Origin: Limnochorda sp. L945t
GTDB taxonomy: Bacteria; Bacillota; Limnochordia; Limnochordales; Geochordaceae
NCBI RefSeq assembly: GCF_035593305.1
Contig: NZ_CP141615.1
Coordinates: 992,001 to 1,056,000, forward strand
DNA: 64,000 bases
Direction of reading: 5' to 3'
The translations under genes were made by a program, and so were the position numbers. The notes below the pieces were generated by a model. The model made no database searches and had not been told where the DNA came from. It saw nothing but the letters and a program-made list of their open reading frames with translations. Positions 11,135 to 19,483 of this stretch are shown piece by piece; position 1 is the stretch's first letter, and each line of letters opens with the position of its first letter.

Positions 11135-11668
11135 ATGGATTTGAAAGCGCTCATCCGGGAGATTCCCGATTTCCCGAGGCCCGGCGTCAGTTTCAAGGAC
11201 ATCACGACGCTGATGAAAGATCGCGCCGCGCTGGCCTACGTGGTGAGGAGTCTGGCCGACCATTTCCGCGGCGCGGGTATTCAGACGGTCGTAGGGGTCG
11301 AGTCGCGGGGGTACGTGCTGGGAGCCCCCCTGGCCTATGAGCTCGGGACGGGCTTCGTCCTGATCCGCAAGCCCGGGAAGCTCCCCGCAGCGACCATCCG
11401 GGTCGAGTACGACCTCGAGTACGGCAAGGACGCGCTGGAGATCCACCGCGACGCGCTCCAAAGGGGAGAGCGGGTGCTCCTGGTGGACGACCTCCTGGCC
11501 ACGGGCGGCACCATGAGCGCCGCGGCCCGGCTCGTGCGGGAGCTGGAGGCCGAGACCGTGGGCTTCGGGTTCCTCATCGAGCTCACCTTTCTCGGAGGCA
11601 GGGAGCGCCTCAAGAGCATGGGGTTCTCCGACTCCCAGATCGTAACGCTGGTGCGGTATGATGCGTGA
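11135..11668 (+). CDS. apt: adenine phosphoribosyltransferase
   Basis: Cytoplasmic purine salvage enzyme making AMP from adenine and PRPP. The PRPP-binding motif VLLVDDLLATGGTM is present, as are the N-terminal IREIPDFPRPGVSFKDIT segment and the VGVESRGYVLGAPLAY loop. ATG 11135 gives 177 residues, typical of Apt. A longer frame reaches to 11006 but overlaps recJ and adds unrelated sequence. The order recJ-apt-relA is the usual Firmicutes arrangement. Confidence 0.95.
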   Translation: MDLKALIREIPDFPRPGVSFKDITTLMKDRAALAYVVRSLADHFRGAGIQTVVGVESRGYVLGAPLAYELGTGFVLIRKPGKLPAATIRVEYDLEYGKDALEIHRDALQRGERVLLVDDLLATGGTMSAAARLVRELEAETVGFGFLIELTFLGGRERLKSMGFSDSQIVTLVRYDA

Positions 11669-11695
11669 GGGGGACCGGGCCGGCTGCGGGTCGGG

Positions 11696-13930
11696 ATGAA
11701 TCAGGCGACGGCCGCCACTACGCTGGATGCGCCCCTGGAGGCGCTCATCGATCGGATCCGTGCCTACAATCCAACGGTGGACACGGAGCTATTGGCGCGC
11801 GCCTATACGTTCGCGCGCCAGGCGCACGCCGGCCAGGTACGAGACTCCGGCGAATCCTACTTCCAGCACCCCGTGGAAGTCGCGCGGATCCTGGCGGAGC
11901 TCCAGGTGGACGTGGCGACCATCGCGGCGGGGCTGCTGCACGACGTGCTCGAGGATACCCCGGTGACGGTGGAGGAGCTCACGGAGCACTTCGGCCCGGA
12001 GATCGCCCGGCTGGTCGACGGGGTCACCAAGCTGAGCAAGATCCCGTTCCAGTCCCGGGAGGCCCAGCAGGCGGAGAACCTGCGCAAGATGTTCCTGGCC
12101 ATGGCCGAGGACCTGCGCGTGGTGCTGATCAAACTGGCCGACCGCCTGCACAACATGCGCACCCTTCGCCACCTGCCGCCCGAGCGCCAGCGCAAGGTGG
12201 CGCGCGAGACGCTCGAGATCTACGCGCCGCTCGCTCACCGCCTCGGGATCTGGCAGCTCAAGTGGGAGATGGAAGACCTCGCCCTGCGCTACCTGGACCC
12301 TACGGCCTACTACCAGCTGGTGCAGGCCGTGGCCAAGAAGCGCACCGAGCGCGAGGGCGAGCTCGAAGAGGTCATGGAGATCCTGCGCCGCAAGCTGGCG
12401 GAGATGGGGATCGCCGGGCGGGTGCAGGGGCGCCCCAAGCACTTCTACTCCATTTACCAGAAGATGCGCACCCAGGGCCGCTCGCTGGACGAGATCTACG
12501 ACCTCATGGCCGTGCGGGTCATCGTGGGCGACGTCAAGGACTGCTACGCCGTGCTGGGCATGGTGCACAGCCTCTGGAAGCCGATACCAGGCCGCTTCAA
12601 GGACTTCGTGGCCATGCCCAAGTCCAATCTGTACCAGTCGCTCCACACCACGGTCATCGGGCCCCGGGGCGAGCCACTGGAAGTGCAGATCCGCACCCAG
12701 GAGATGCACGAGGTGGCCGAGCGCGGCATCGCCGCCCACTGGCTGTACAAGGAGAAGCGGACGGCGAGCGCGTTCGACGCCAAGGTCGCCTGGTTGCGCC
12801 AGGTGATGGAATGGCTGCGGGAGATGAAAGACCCGCACGAGTTCATGGAGACCCTCAAGATCGACCTCTTCGAGGACGAGGTCTTCGTCTTCACGCCGAA
12901 GGGGGACGTCAAGAACCTCCCGGCAGGCTCCACGCCGGTCGACTTCGCCTTCTCGGTCCACACGGACATCGGCTTGCGCTGCGCGGGTGCCAAGGTCAAC
13001 GGGCGGCTCGTGCCCCTGCACTACCGGTTGCGCAACGGTGAGATCGTGGAGATCGTCACCGGCAAACACGCGCAGCCGAGCCAGGACTGGCTCAACTTCG
13101 TCAAGACGTCGAAGGCCCGGAGCAAGATCCGCAGCTACCTGAAGGAGGCGCGGCGCGAGCAGAGCCTGGCCCACGGCCGGGAGATGCTGGAGCGCGAAGC
13201 CCGGAGGTTGGGCATCGACCTGGCCGAGGCGGCGAAGGAGGACGCGCTGGCCCAGTTGAGCCGGCGTTACGGGCTCGCCTCGGTGGAGGACCTGTACTCG
13301 GCCATCGGGTTCGGGCGGATCTCGGCCGCGCAGGCGCTGGCGCGCCTGGTGGGCAAGGAGGAGTTGGCCGAGCACGCGCACCGTCGGCCGGAGACCCCGG
13401 TGCGCCCCGGCCGCGGCGAGACCGACGCGGGCAGCAGCATCGTGGTGGAGGGGGCAGACAACCTCCTGGTGCGGTTTTCCAAGTGCTGCTCGCCCGTGCC
13501 GGGCGATGCCATCGTCGGCTACATCACCCGGGGGCGGGGCATCTCGGTCCACCGGGCCGATTGCCCCAACCTGCAGCAAATGCTGGTGGAGCCGGACCGG
13601 CAGGTCCAGGTGCGCTGGCGCAGCGTGGCCGGCGTGCTGTACCCGGTGGACCTGCAAATCGAGGCGCACGACCGGGTCAACCTGCTCTCCAACATCATCA
13701 ACGCCATCTCGGACGGCAAGACCAACATCGAAGCCGTGCAGACCCGCACGACCCGTCATCACCTGGCCATCATCCACGTCGTGGTGGACATCGACGGGAT
13801 GCCTCACCTCGCCGATCTCATGCGCCGCCTCCGGCAGGTCGAGGGCGTCATCGACGTTCGCCGGGCGCAGGCCAGCTCGCCGGCCTCTCCCGCGGCTCCG
13901 GGCCCCGTGCGGCACGCCCCGGAGGTCTAG
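11696..13930 (+). CDS. bifunctional (p)ppGpp synthetase/hydrolase (RelA/SpoT family)
   Basis: Makes and degrades the stringent-response alarmone. Domains in order: HD hydrolase (HPVEVARILAEL, then GLLHDVLEDT), synthetase with GRPKHFYSIYQKM and the RFKD motif (the RxKD form of bifunctional enzymes) in IPGRFKDFVAMPK, a TGS domain (VFVFTPKGDVKNLPAG), a conserved-Cys region (FSKCCSPVPGD) and a C-terminal ACT domain (IEAHDRVNLLSNI). 744 residues is normal. ATG 11696 follows a GTCGGG stretch. The intact HD residues suggest hydrolase activity is retained. Confidence 0.94.
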   Translation: MNQATAATTLDAPLEALIDRIRAYNPTVDTELLARAYTFARQAHAGQVRDSGESYFQHPVEVARILAELQVDVATIAAGLLHDVLEDTPVTVEELTEHFGPEIARLVDGVTKLSKIPFQSREAQQAENLRKMFLAMAEDLRVVLIKLADRLHNMRTLRHLPPERQRKVARETLEIYAPLAHRLGIWQLKWEMEDLALRYLDPTAYYQLVQAVAKKRTEREGELEEVMEILRRKLAEMGIAGRVQGRPKHFYSIYQKMRTQGRSLDEIYDLMAVRVIVGDVKDCYAVLGMVHSLWKPIPGRFKDFVAMPKSNLYQSLHTTVIGPRGEPLEVQIRTQEMHEVAERGIAAHWLYKEKRTASAFDAKVAWLRQVMEWLREMKDPHEFMETLKIDLFEDEVFVFTPKGDVKNLPAGSTPVDFAFSVHTDIGLRCAGAKVNGRLVPLHYRLRNGEIVEIVTGKHAQPSQDWLNFVKTSKARSKIRSYLKEARREQSLAHGREMLEREARRLGIDLAEAAKEDALAQLSRRYGLASVEDLYSAIGFGRISAAQALARLVGKEELAEHAHRRPETPVRPGRGETDAGSSIVVEGADNLLVRFSKCCSPVPGDAIVGYITRGRGISVHRADCPNLQQMLVEPDRQVQVRWRSVAGVLYPVDLQIEAHDRVNLLSNIINAISDGKTNIEAVQTRTTRHHLAIIHVVVDIDGMPHLADLMRRLRQVEGVIDVRRAQASSPASPAAPGPVRHAPEV

Positions 13931-13936
13931 CGCTCC

Positions 13937-14431
13937 GTGCGCGTCGTGGTCCAGCGGGTGAAAGAGGCGCGCGTCATGCTCGAGGACGGCGGCGTGGTCG
14001 CCTCGACGGGACCGGGGTTGGTGGCCCTCGTCGGCGTGGAGCACGGCGATGCGCGGCCGGACGCGGAGTGGATGGCGGAGAAGCTGGCGGGCTTGCGGAT
14101 CTTCGAGGACGATCGGGGCCGTCTCGACCGGTCGGTGCAGGAAGCCGGCGGTTCCATCCTCCTCGTCTCCAACTTCACCGTGGCAGGGGAGTGCCGTAAG
14201 GGGCGCCGGCCGAGTTTCGAGCGCGCCGCTGCGCGCGAGCAGGCGCGCCGGGTGATGGAGCAGCTGGAAGAGGCGGTCAGGCGCCGGGGGATCCCGGTCG
14301 CGACGGGAAGGTTTGGCGCCTCCATGCAGGTGATGCTGGTCAACGATGGCCCCGTGACGCTGGTCGTGGAGACGCCGCCCAAAGCGGTGACGGCCGGGGC
14401 GCAACTGGACGGGCCGTCGAAGGGGCGGTAA
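13937..14431 (+). CDS. dtd: D-aminoacyl-tRNA deacylase
   Basis: Removes D-amino acids, and glycine from tRNA-Ala, from mischarged tRNAs. It starts with MRVVVQRVKEARV, the usual DTD N-terminus. The two motifs that form the active site across the dimer are present as a variant SNFTVAGECRKGRRPSF (often SQFTLY) and VNDGPVTL. At 164 residues it carries about 15 extra C-terminal residues compared with typical DTD. It follows the (p)ppGpp gene by 6 bases, the standard relA-dtd pair of Firmicutes. Confidence 0.92.
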   Translation: MRVVVQRVKEARVMLEDGGVVASTGPGLVALVGVEHGDARPDAEWMAEKLAGLRIFEDDRGRLDRSVQEAGGSILLVSNFTVAGECRKGRRPSFERAAAREQARRVMEQLEEAVRRRGIPVATGRFGASMQVMLVNDGPVTLVVETPPKAVTAGAQLDGPSKGR

Positions 14432-14434
14432 AAT
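14406..14434 (+). promoter_or_regulatory. promoter upstream of the PpiC/TPR gene
   Basis: TGGACG at 14406-14411, a 17-base spacer and TAAAAT at 14429-14434 (5 of 6 to consensus). It overlaps the dtd stop and leaves about 35 bases to the ATG at 14476. Confidence 0.55.
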
Positions 14435-14475
14435 GGCGCGCGTCGCGGTGGGTAGAGGGGTGGCGCATTCGGGCG

Positions 14476-16011
14476 ATGCTGTTTGAACGCATGCGTTCGC
14501 AGATGAAATGGATCATCGTCGTGGTGGCGGTGGCCTTCGCCGTGACCTTGCTGTACGTCGGGGTGCCGTTCTTCTTCCGCGGGGAACAGAGCGCCCAGGC
14601 GGCCATCGCCAACGTCAACGGGCAGTCCATCGACCTGGCGTCCTTCCAGCGAACTTACCTGGACCAGCTGCGCGCCTACGAGCAGAGCCGTGGCACCGTC
14701 CGGCCGACCGACATCGAGGAGATCAAGTACCAGGCCCTCAGCCAGCTCATCAACATGAGGCTTTTGGTGCAGGCCGCCCGCGACGAGGGGATCAAGGTCA
14801 ACCGCAAGGACGTGGACGCGCGCTTCAACCAGGTGCGAGACGGCTTCCCCTCGGAGGCGGAGTTCAGGCGGCAGCTGCAGCTGCGCAACATGACGGAGCA
14901 AGACCTGCGCAAGGCCATCGAGGACGGGCTCATGGCGGAGAAGCTCCAGGAGAAGCTCGCCTCCGGGATCCAGGTCAGCGACCAGGAGGTGGCCCGGGCC
15001 TACGAGCAAGTTCACGTCCGCCAGATCCTCGTCCGCCCCGCCAGGGCCGACGACGCCGGGTGGGCGGAGGCGAAACGGCGCGCCGAGCAGGTGCAGCGGG
15101 ACCTGAAGGCCGGGGCCGACTTCGCTGCCCTTGCCAAGAAATACTCGGACGACGAGGCGACCAAGGCGAAGGGCGGCGATCTGGGCATGCTGGGCCGGGG
15201 GGCGCTGCCGGCGCCGGTGGAGGCCGTGGCGTTCCAGCTGGCCAAGGGCGCCGTCTCCCAGCCGGTGAAGAGCGATCTCGGCTACCACATCGTGCAGGTA
15301 CTCGACCGCAAGGAGGCCAGGGGGCCGGAGTTCGAGAAGGAGAAGCCGCAGCTCGTCGACCAGCTCCGCCAGGAGAAGGCCAACGAGGCGTTTGCCAAGT
15401 GGTTCGCCGACCTGCGGCGGCAGGCCTCGGTCTCGATCCTCGATCCGCAGCTGGCCGCCCGGGAGGCGCTGGCCCGCGGGGACGCCGAGCAGGCGCTGGC
15501 GCTCTATCGCCAGGCGGCCGAGAAGACGCCGGACGACGCGTACGTGCAGTACGGCATCGGCGCCACCCTGATGGGCCTCAAGAAGCTCGACGAGGCGGTC
15601 GCGGCCTTTCAGAAGGCGACCGAGCTCGCTCCGAGCGACCCGGTGCTGCAGCTGGCCCTGGGCAACGCCTACCAGCAGAAGGGCGACAAGGCCAAGGCGG
15701 CAGCCGCTTTCCGCAAGGCGTCCGAGCTGTCTCCCATGGACCTGCAGATGCACCTGACGCTGTACATGATGTTCAGCAGCCTGGGCCTCAAGGACGACGC
15801 GGCCCGGGAGGAGCAGGAGCTGGAGAAGATCCAGAAGGTCATGGAGGAGCAGCAAAAGGCGCAGGAGGAGTTCATGAAGCGGCTGCAGGAGCAGCAGCAA
15901 AAGCAGTCAGAGAGCTCTGCGCCCCCACAGCCGCAAGCGCAAGAGCAGCCGGCGCCGTCGCAGCCGTCGCAAGCGACGCCCCAACCGGCGCAGCCCAAGA
16001 CCAACCCGTAG
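14476..16011 (+). CDS. SurA/PpiD-like peptidyl-prolyl isomerase with TPR repeats
   Basis: Predicted membrane-anchored folding factor acting outside the cytoplasmic membrane. An N-terminal helix (WIIVVVAVAFAVTLLYVGVPFFF, about residues 12-34) is followed by a SurA-type chaperone region, then a parvulin domain (about 170-275: VRQILVRPARADD, FAALAKKYSDDEATKAKGGDLG, DLGYHIVQVLD). Residues about 330-420 form at least three TPRs (ARGDAEQALALYRQA; LKKLDEAVAAFQKA; KAKAAAAFRKASEL). The tail is Gln/Pro-rich. The PPIase plus TPR combination is less common than either alone. It has its own promoter and is followed by hisS after 12 bases. Confidence 0.85.
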   Translation: MLFERMRSQMKWIIVVVAVAFAVTLLYVGVPFFFRGEQSAQAAIANVNGQSIDLASFQRTYLDQLRAYEQSRGTVRPTDIEEIKYQALSQLINMRLLVQAARDEGIKVNRKDVDARFNQVRDGFPSEAEFRRQLQLRNMTEQDLRKAIEDGLMAEKLQEKLASGIQVSDQEVARAYEQVHVRQILVRPARADDAGWAEAKRRAEQVQRDLKAGADFAALAKKYSDDEATKAKGGDLGMLGRGALPAPVEAVAFQLAKGAVSQPVKSDLGYHIVQVLDRKEARGPEFEKEKPQLVDQLRQEKANEAFAKWFADLRRQASVSILDPQLAAREALARGDAEQALALYRQAAEKTPDDAYVQYGIGATLMGLKKLDEAVAAFQKATELAPSDPVLQLALGNAYQQKGDKAKAAAAFRKASELSPMDLQMHLTLYMMFSSLGLKDDAAREEQELEKIQKVMEEQQKAQEEFMKRLQEQQQKQSESSAPPQPQAQEQPAPSQPSQATPQPAQPKTNP

Positions 16012-16023
16012 GAGTCACGAGGG

Positions 16024-17307
16024 ATGGCAACGGTCAAGGCACCTCGGGGCACGGAGGACGTGTTGCCGGGCCGTTCGGAGCAATGGAGCCGCCTGGAGGC
16101 CGTCACCCGTGAGGTGATGGCCTCTTACGGCTACCGGGAGATCCGGACGCCCGTCTTCGAGCACACGGAGCTGTTCGTTCGCGGGGCGGGCGAGGCGACC
16201 GACGTGGTCGAAAAGGAGATGTACACCTTCGCCGACCGTTCCGGGCGCAGCATCACGTTGCGGCCGGAGGGGACGGCACCGGTGGCCCGGGCCTACATCG
16301 AGCACGGGATGAAGCTGTGGCCGCAGCCGGTGAAGCTGTTTTACATCGGGCCCATGTTCCGCTACGAGCGCCCGCAGGCAGGCCGATTGCGCCAGCACTA
16401 CCAGATCGGCGCCGAGGCGCTCGGTTGCGGCGATCCGGCTCTCGACGCCGAGGCGATCCTGCTGCCCATCGAGCTGTTCCGCAGGCTGGGTCTGTCCGGG
16501 TTTTCCGTGCACCTCAACAGCATCGGTTGCCCGCGTTGCCGTCCGGCTTACCGGGAGCGCCTGCTCGAGTACCTGCGACCCCGGGCGGCGCAACTGTGCG
16601 AAAGCTGCCAGCGCCGGCTCGAGCGAAGCCCGTTGCGGGTACTCGACTGCAAGGTGCCCACGTGCAGGGCGGTCACCGAGGCGGCGCCGCGCTCGTTCGA
16701 CTACCTGTGCGACGACTGCCGCGTGCACTTCGAGACGCTGCAGGGCCACCTGGGGGCCCTGGGAGTCTCGTATACGCTCGACCCCCGCCTGGTTCGCGGC
16801 TTCGACTACTACACCCGCACCGTTTTCGAGGTGCTCTCGGACCAGCTGGGCGCCCAAAACGCCCTGGCCGGCGGGGGTCGCTACGATGGTCTGGTGGAGA
16901 GCCTGGGCGGGCCGCCCACTCCCGGGGTCGGGTTTGCCTCCGGGATGGAGCGGGCGATGCTCGCGGCCTCCTCCGCCGGCAAAGCGGGCGGGATCGAGGA
17001 CGGCCGCGCCGGATGGATCGACGTCTACGTGGCAAGCGCAGCCCCTGCGCGGCGCCGGGAGGCGCTGCTCGTCACCCGGCGGTTGCGCGAGCAGGGGTGG
17101 CGGGTGGAGACCGACTACGAGGGGCGGAGCCTCAGGGCGCAGTTGCGCTGGGCGGACCGGGCGGGAGCCCGGGTCGCGGTCATCGTCGGAGAAGAGGAGA
17201 CGAGCGAGCCCGGCGACCCGATGGTGGTGAGGCACCTGGCGCGAGGCGAGCAGCAGCGGGCGGACGACGCGCAAGTCGTGGCGTTGGTGGGCCGGTGGCT
17301 GGCCTAG
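16024..17307 (+). CDS. hisS: histidyl-tRNA synthetase
   Basis: Class II synthetase charging tRNA-His. Motif 2 is FRYERPQAGRLRQHYQIG, and the histidine-specific motifs are LVRGFDYYTRTVFEV and ALAGGGRYDGL. The C-terminal anticodon-binding domain starts near residue 335. ATG 16024 follows an AGGAGTCACGAGGG stretch. Several Cys pairs (GCPRCRP, LCESC, VPTC, LCDDC) lie in the middle insertion, consistent with a metal site found in some bacterial HisRS. The order hisS-aspS is typical for Firmicutes. Confidence 0.96.
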   Translation: MATVKAPRGTEDVLPGRSEQWSRLEAVTREVMASYGYREIRTPVFEHTELFVRGAGEATDVVEKEMYTFADRSGRSITLRPEGTAPVARAYIEHGMKLWPQPVKLFYIGPMFRYERPQAGRLRQHYQIGAEALGCGDPALDAEAILLPIELFRRLGLSGFSVHLNSIGCPRCRPAYRERLLEYLRPRAAQLCESCQRRLERSPLRVLDCKVPTCRAVTEAAPRSFDYLCDDCRVHFETLQGHLGALGVSYTLDPRLVRGFDYYTRTVFEVLSDQLGAQNALAGGGRYDGLVESLGGPPTPGVGFASGMERAMLAASSAGKAGGIEDGRAGWIDVYVASAAPARRREALLVTRRLREQGWRVETDYEGRSLRAQLRWADRAGARVAVIVGEEETSEPGDPMVVRHLARGEQQRADDAQVVALVGRWLA

Positions 17308-17385
17308 AGGGAGCGCCGGCCTCACGGGAGCAGCAGCGGGCAGGACAGGACGGCCAGGGCAGGCGTAGGGAGAAAGCGAGCGATC

Positions 17386-19176
17386 ATGAGCGGCACTACC
17401 TTTGGCCAGCTGTTGAAGCGTACGCACGAGGCAGGGACGCTACGGAAAGAGCACGCCGGCCAGGACGTGCGCCTGGACGGCTGGGTGTTGCGCAGGCGTG
17501 ACCACGGGGGGCTCATCTTCATCGACCTGAGAGATCGCAGCGGGGTCGTCCAGGTGGTCGTCACGCCCGAAGCGGGCCAGGAGGTCTTCCAGCTGGCTGA
17601 GCGGCTGCGGCCGGAGGACTGCATCGGCGTGGCCGGCCGGGTGCGTCGGAGGCTACCCGGCATGGAAAACCCGCAGCTCGTCACCGGTGCGGTCGAGGTG
17701 GTGGCGAGCGAGCTCCGGCGCTACAGCGCGTCGGCGACGCCGCCGTTTCCCGTCGACCACTGGACCGAGGTGGACGAGGCCCTGCGCCTGCGCTACCGGT
17801 ACCTCGACCTGCGCCGGCCCGGCATGCTGGAGGTCCTGAAGCTGCGCCACCGGATCAACGACCGGATCCGCCGGTACATGGACCGCCTCGGCTTTCTCGA
17901 GATTGAGACGCCCATGCTGACCCGGTCGACCCCGGAAGGCGCGCGCGACTACGTGGTGCCGTCCCGGGTGCACCCGGGGCACTTCTACGCCCTGCCCCAG
18001 TCACCGCAGCTGTTCAAGCAGCTGTTGATGGTCTCCGGCGTCGAGCGTTACTACCAGATCGCCCGGTGTTTCCGCGACGAGGACCTGCGGGCCGACCGCC
18101 AGCCCGAGTTCACGCAGCTCGACGTGGAGATGTCGTTCGCCGACGAGGAGGACGTCCTCTCCCTGACCGAAGGCCTCATGGCGGAGCTGTTCCACGAGAT
18201 CCTCGGCGTCGAGGTCCGGCTTCCCCTGCCGCGCCTACCCTTTTCGGAGGCGATGGGGCGCTTCGGATCGGACAAGCCGGACCTGCGGATACCGGGCCGG
18301 ATCCTCGACGTGAGCGAAAAGCTGAGGGGAAGCGGTTACCGCATCTTCGCCGAGGCGGTCGCAGCCGGCCGGCGGGTCAAGGCGCTGGCGATGCCGGTAC
18401 GCCCTTCCCGCAGCGAGCTCGACCAGCTCGTGGACGAGGCACCGCGCCTCGGGCTCCAGGGCCTGACGTGGGCCGTGGTGGACGGGGCGGAGCTCCGGTC
18501 CCCCGTCGCCCGCCACCTGCAGGAGAGCGAAAAGACGATGCTGATCGCCCTGGCCCGGGAGCAGGGGGCGAGCCTGCTCTTGCTGGCGGCGGACGAGGAG
18601 GAGACGGTGCTGGCCGCCCTGGGCCGCCTGCGCCTGGAGCTGGGCGAGCGGCACGGCCTCGTGGCGAAAGACCGGTGGGAGCTGTTGTGGGTGGTCGACT
18701 TCCCGCTGCTCGAGTACAACGCGCAGGAGCGACGCTGGGAAGCCCGCCACCATCCTTTCACGTCGCCCCGGCCGGAGGACCTGCCCCTGCTCGAAAGCGA
18801 CCCGGCACGGGTCCGGGCGCGGGCGTACGACCTCGTCCTCAACGGGGTGGAGCTCGGCGGCGGGAGCATCCGGATCCACGACCGGGAGGTGCAGGAGCGG
18901 GTGTTTGCCGCCATCGGGCTTTCCCGGGAACAGGCCACGGCACAGTTCGGTTTCCTCCTGGAGGCGTTCGAGTACGGGCCGCCTCCTCACGGGGGCATCG
19001 CACTCGGGCTCGACCGGCTGGTCATGATGATGGCGGGGCGCCCGAGCATCCGGGACGTCATCGCCTTTCCCAAGACCGCCCAGGCGACCTGCCCGCTGAC
19101 CGGGGCACCCGCCCCCATCTCGGAGCGCCAGCTGCGGGAGCTGCATCTGCGGGTGCCTCAGGTGCCGGTGCCGTGA
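17386..19176 (+). CDS. aspS: aspartyl-tRNA synthetase
   Basis: Class IIb synthetase. Domains are an N-terminal OB fold for the anticodon (about residues 20-105, [15 protein letters not shown]), catalytic motif 2 ([18 protein letters not shown]), a bacterial GAD insertion (about 290-420) and motif 3 ([14 protein letters not shown]), ending in the usual [11 protein letters not shown] segment. 596 residues fits the bacterial type. ATG 17386 follows an AGGGAGAAAG ribosome site. Whether it also charges tRNA-Asn cannot be decided from the window. Confidence 0.96.
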   Translation: MSGTTFGQLLKRTHEAGTLRKEHAGQDVRLDGWVLRRRDHGGLIFIDLRDRSGVVQVVVTPEAGQEVFQLAERLRPEDCIGVAGRVRRRLPGMENPQLVTGAVEVVASELRRYSASATPPFPVDHWTEVDEALRLRYRYLDLRRPGMLEVLKLRHRINDRIRRYMDRLGFLEIETPMLTRSTPEGARDYVVPSRVHPGHFYALPQSPQLFKQLLMVSGVERYYQIARCFRDEDLRADRQPEFTQLDVEMSFADEEDVLSLTEGLMAELFHEILGVEVRLPLPRLPFSEAMGRFGSDKPDLRIPGRILDVSEKLRGSGYRIFAEAVAAGRRVKALAMPVRPSRSELDQLVDEAPRLGLQGLTWAVVDGAELRSPVARHLQESEKTMLIALAREQGASLLLLAADEEETVLAALGRLRLELGERHGLVAKDRWELLWVVDFPLLEYNAQERRWEARHHPFTSPRPEDLPLLESDPARVRARAYDLVLNGVELGGGSIRIHDREVQERVFAAIGLSREQATAQFGFLLEAFEYGPPPHGGIALGLDRLVMMMAGRPSIRDVIAFPKTAQATCPLTGAPAPISERQLRELHLRVPQVPVP

Positions 19177-19190
19177 GCCGCGCGCGCCCG

Positions 19191-19220
19191 TTGCCCGGCC
19201 GCGCGAGCGTGTGATATGAT
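19191..19220 (+). promoter_or_regulatory. promoter for the 6S RNA
   Basis: TTGCCC at 19191-19196 and TATGAT at 19215-19220 with an 18-base spacer, 15 bases after the aspS stop. A 10-bp perfect GC hairpin (19221-19230 with 19237-19246) follows at once, so the primary transcript would begin within or just before it and mature 6S RNA would need 5' processing. Confidence 0.55.
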
Positions 19221-19246
19221 GGGGCCGGCCCGGAGGGGCCGGCCCC
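19221..19246 (+). other. GC-rich perfect hairpin between aspS and the 6S RNA
   Basis: Arms GGGGCCGGCC (19221-19230) and GGCCGGCCCC (19237-19246) with a 6-base loop. Only TTCG follows rather than a run of T, so a rho-independent terminator for aspS is possible but not typical. It could instead be the 5' end of the 6S precursor. Confidence 0.5.
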
Positions 19247-19267
19247 TTCGAGGCTCGTAACGACGGG

Positions 19268-19473
19268 CGTCTTCGAGCCCTGCTGTGTTCGCGGTGAAGC
19301 TGCCATTGTGATGAGCCAACACCATCACAAAGGGAGTCCGGGCTCTGCGGGCGTAGGGCAGGCTGTCCGCTGGCACGGACAGTAGCCCAGGGAGTCCGCA
19401 GGAGGGCACCCACCTGCCTGAGCACCGGGTTCATCAACGGGTAGCCTCAGCGGCACGGCGGGGCTCTTGGTAT
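19268..19473 (+). ncRNA. ssrS: 6S RNA
   Basis: 6S RNA mimics an open promoter and sequesters housekeeping RNA polymerase. A 13-bp closing helix with G-U pairs joins 19275-19287 (GAGCCCTGCTGTG) to 19454-19466 (CACGGCGGGGCTC). The 5' block CTGTGTTCGCGG and the 3' block GGGTTCATCAACGGGTAGCC followed by an AGCGGCACGGCGGGGC-like end resemble the same blocks of E. coli 6S RNA, recalled from memory. There is no plausible gene in the 307-base gap. The position between aspS and rarA is where B. subtilis 6S-1 lies. Ends are estimates. Confidence 0.85.
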
Positions 19474-19483
19474 CCGTACGAGG

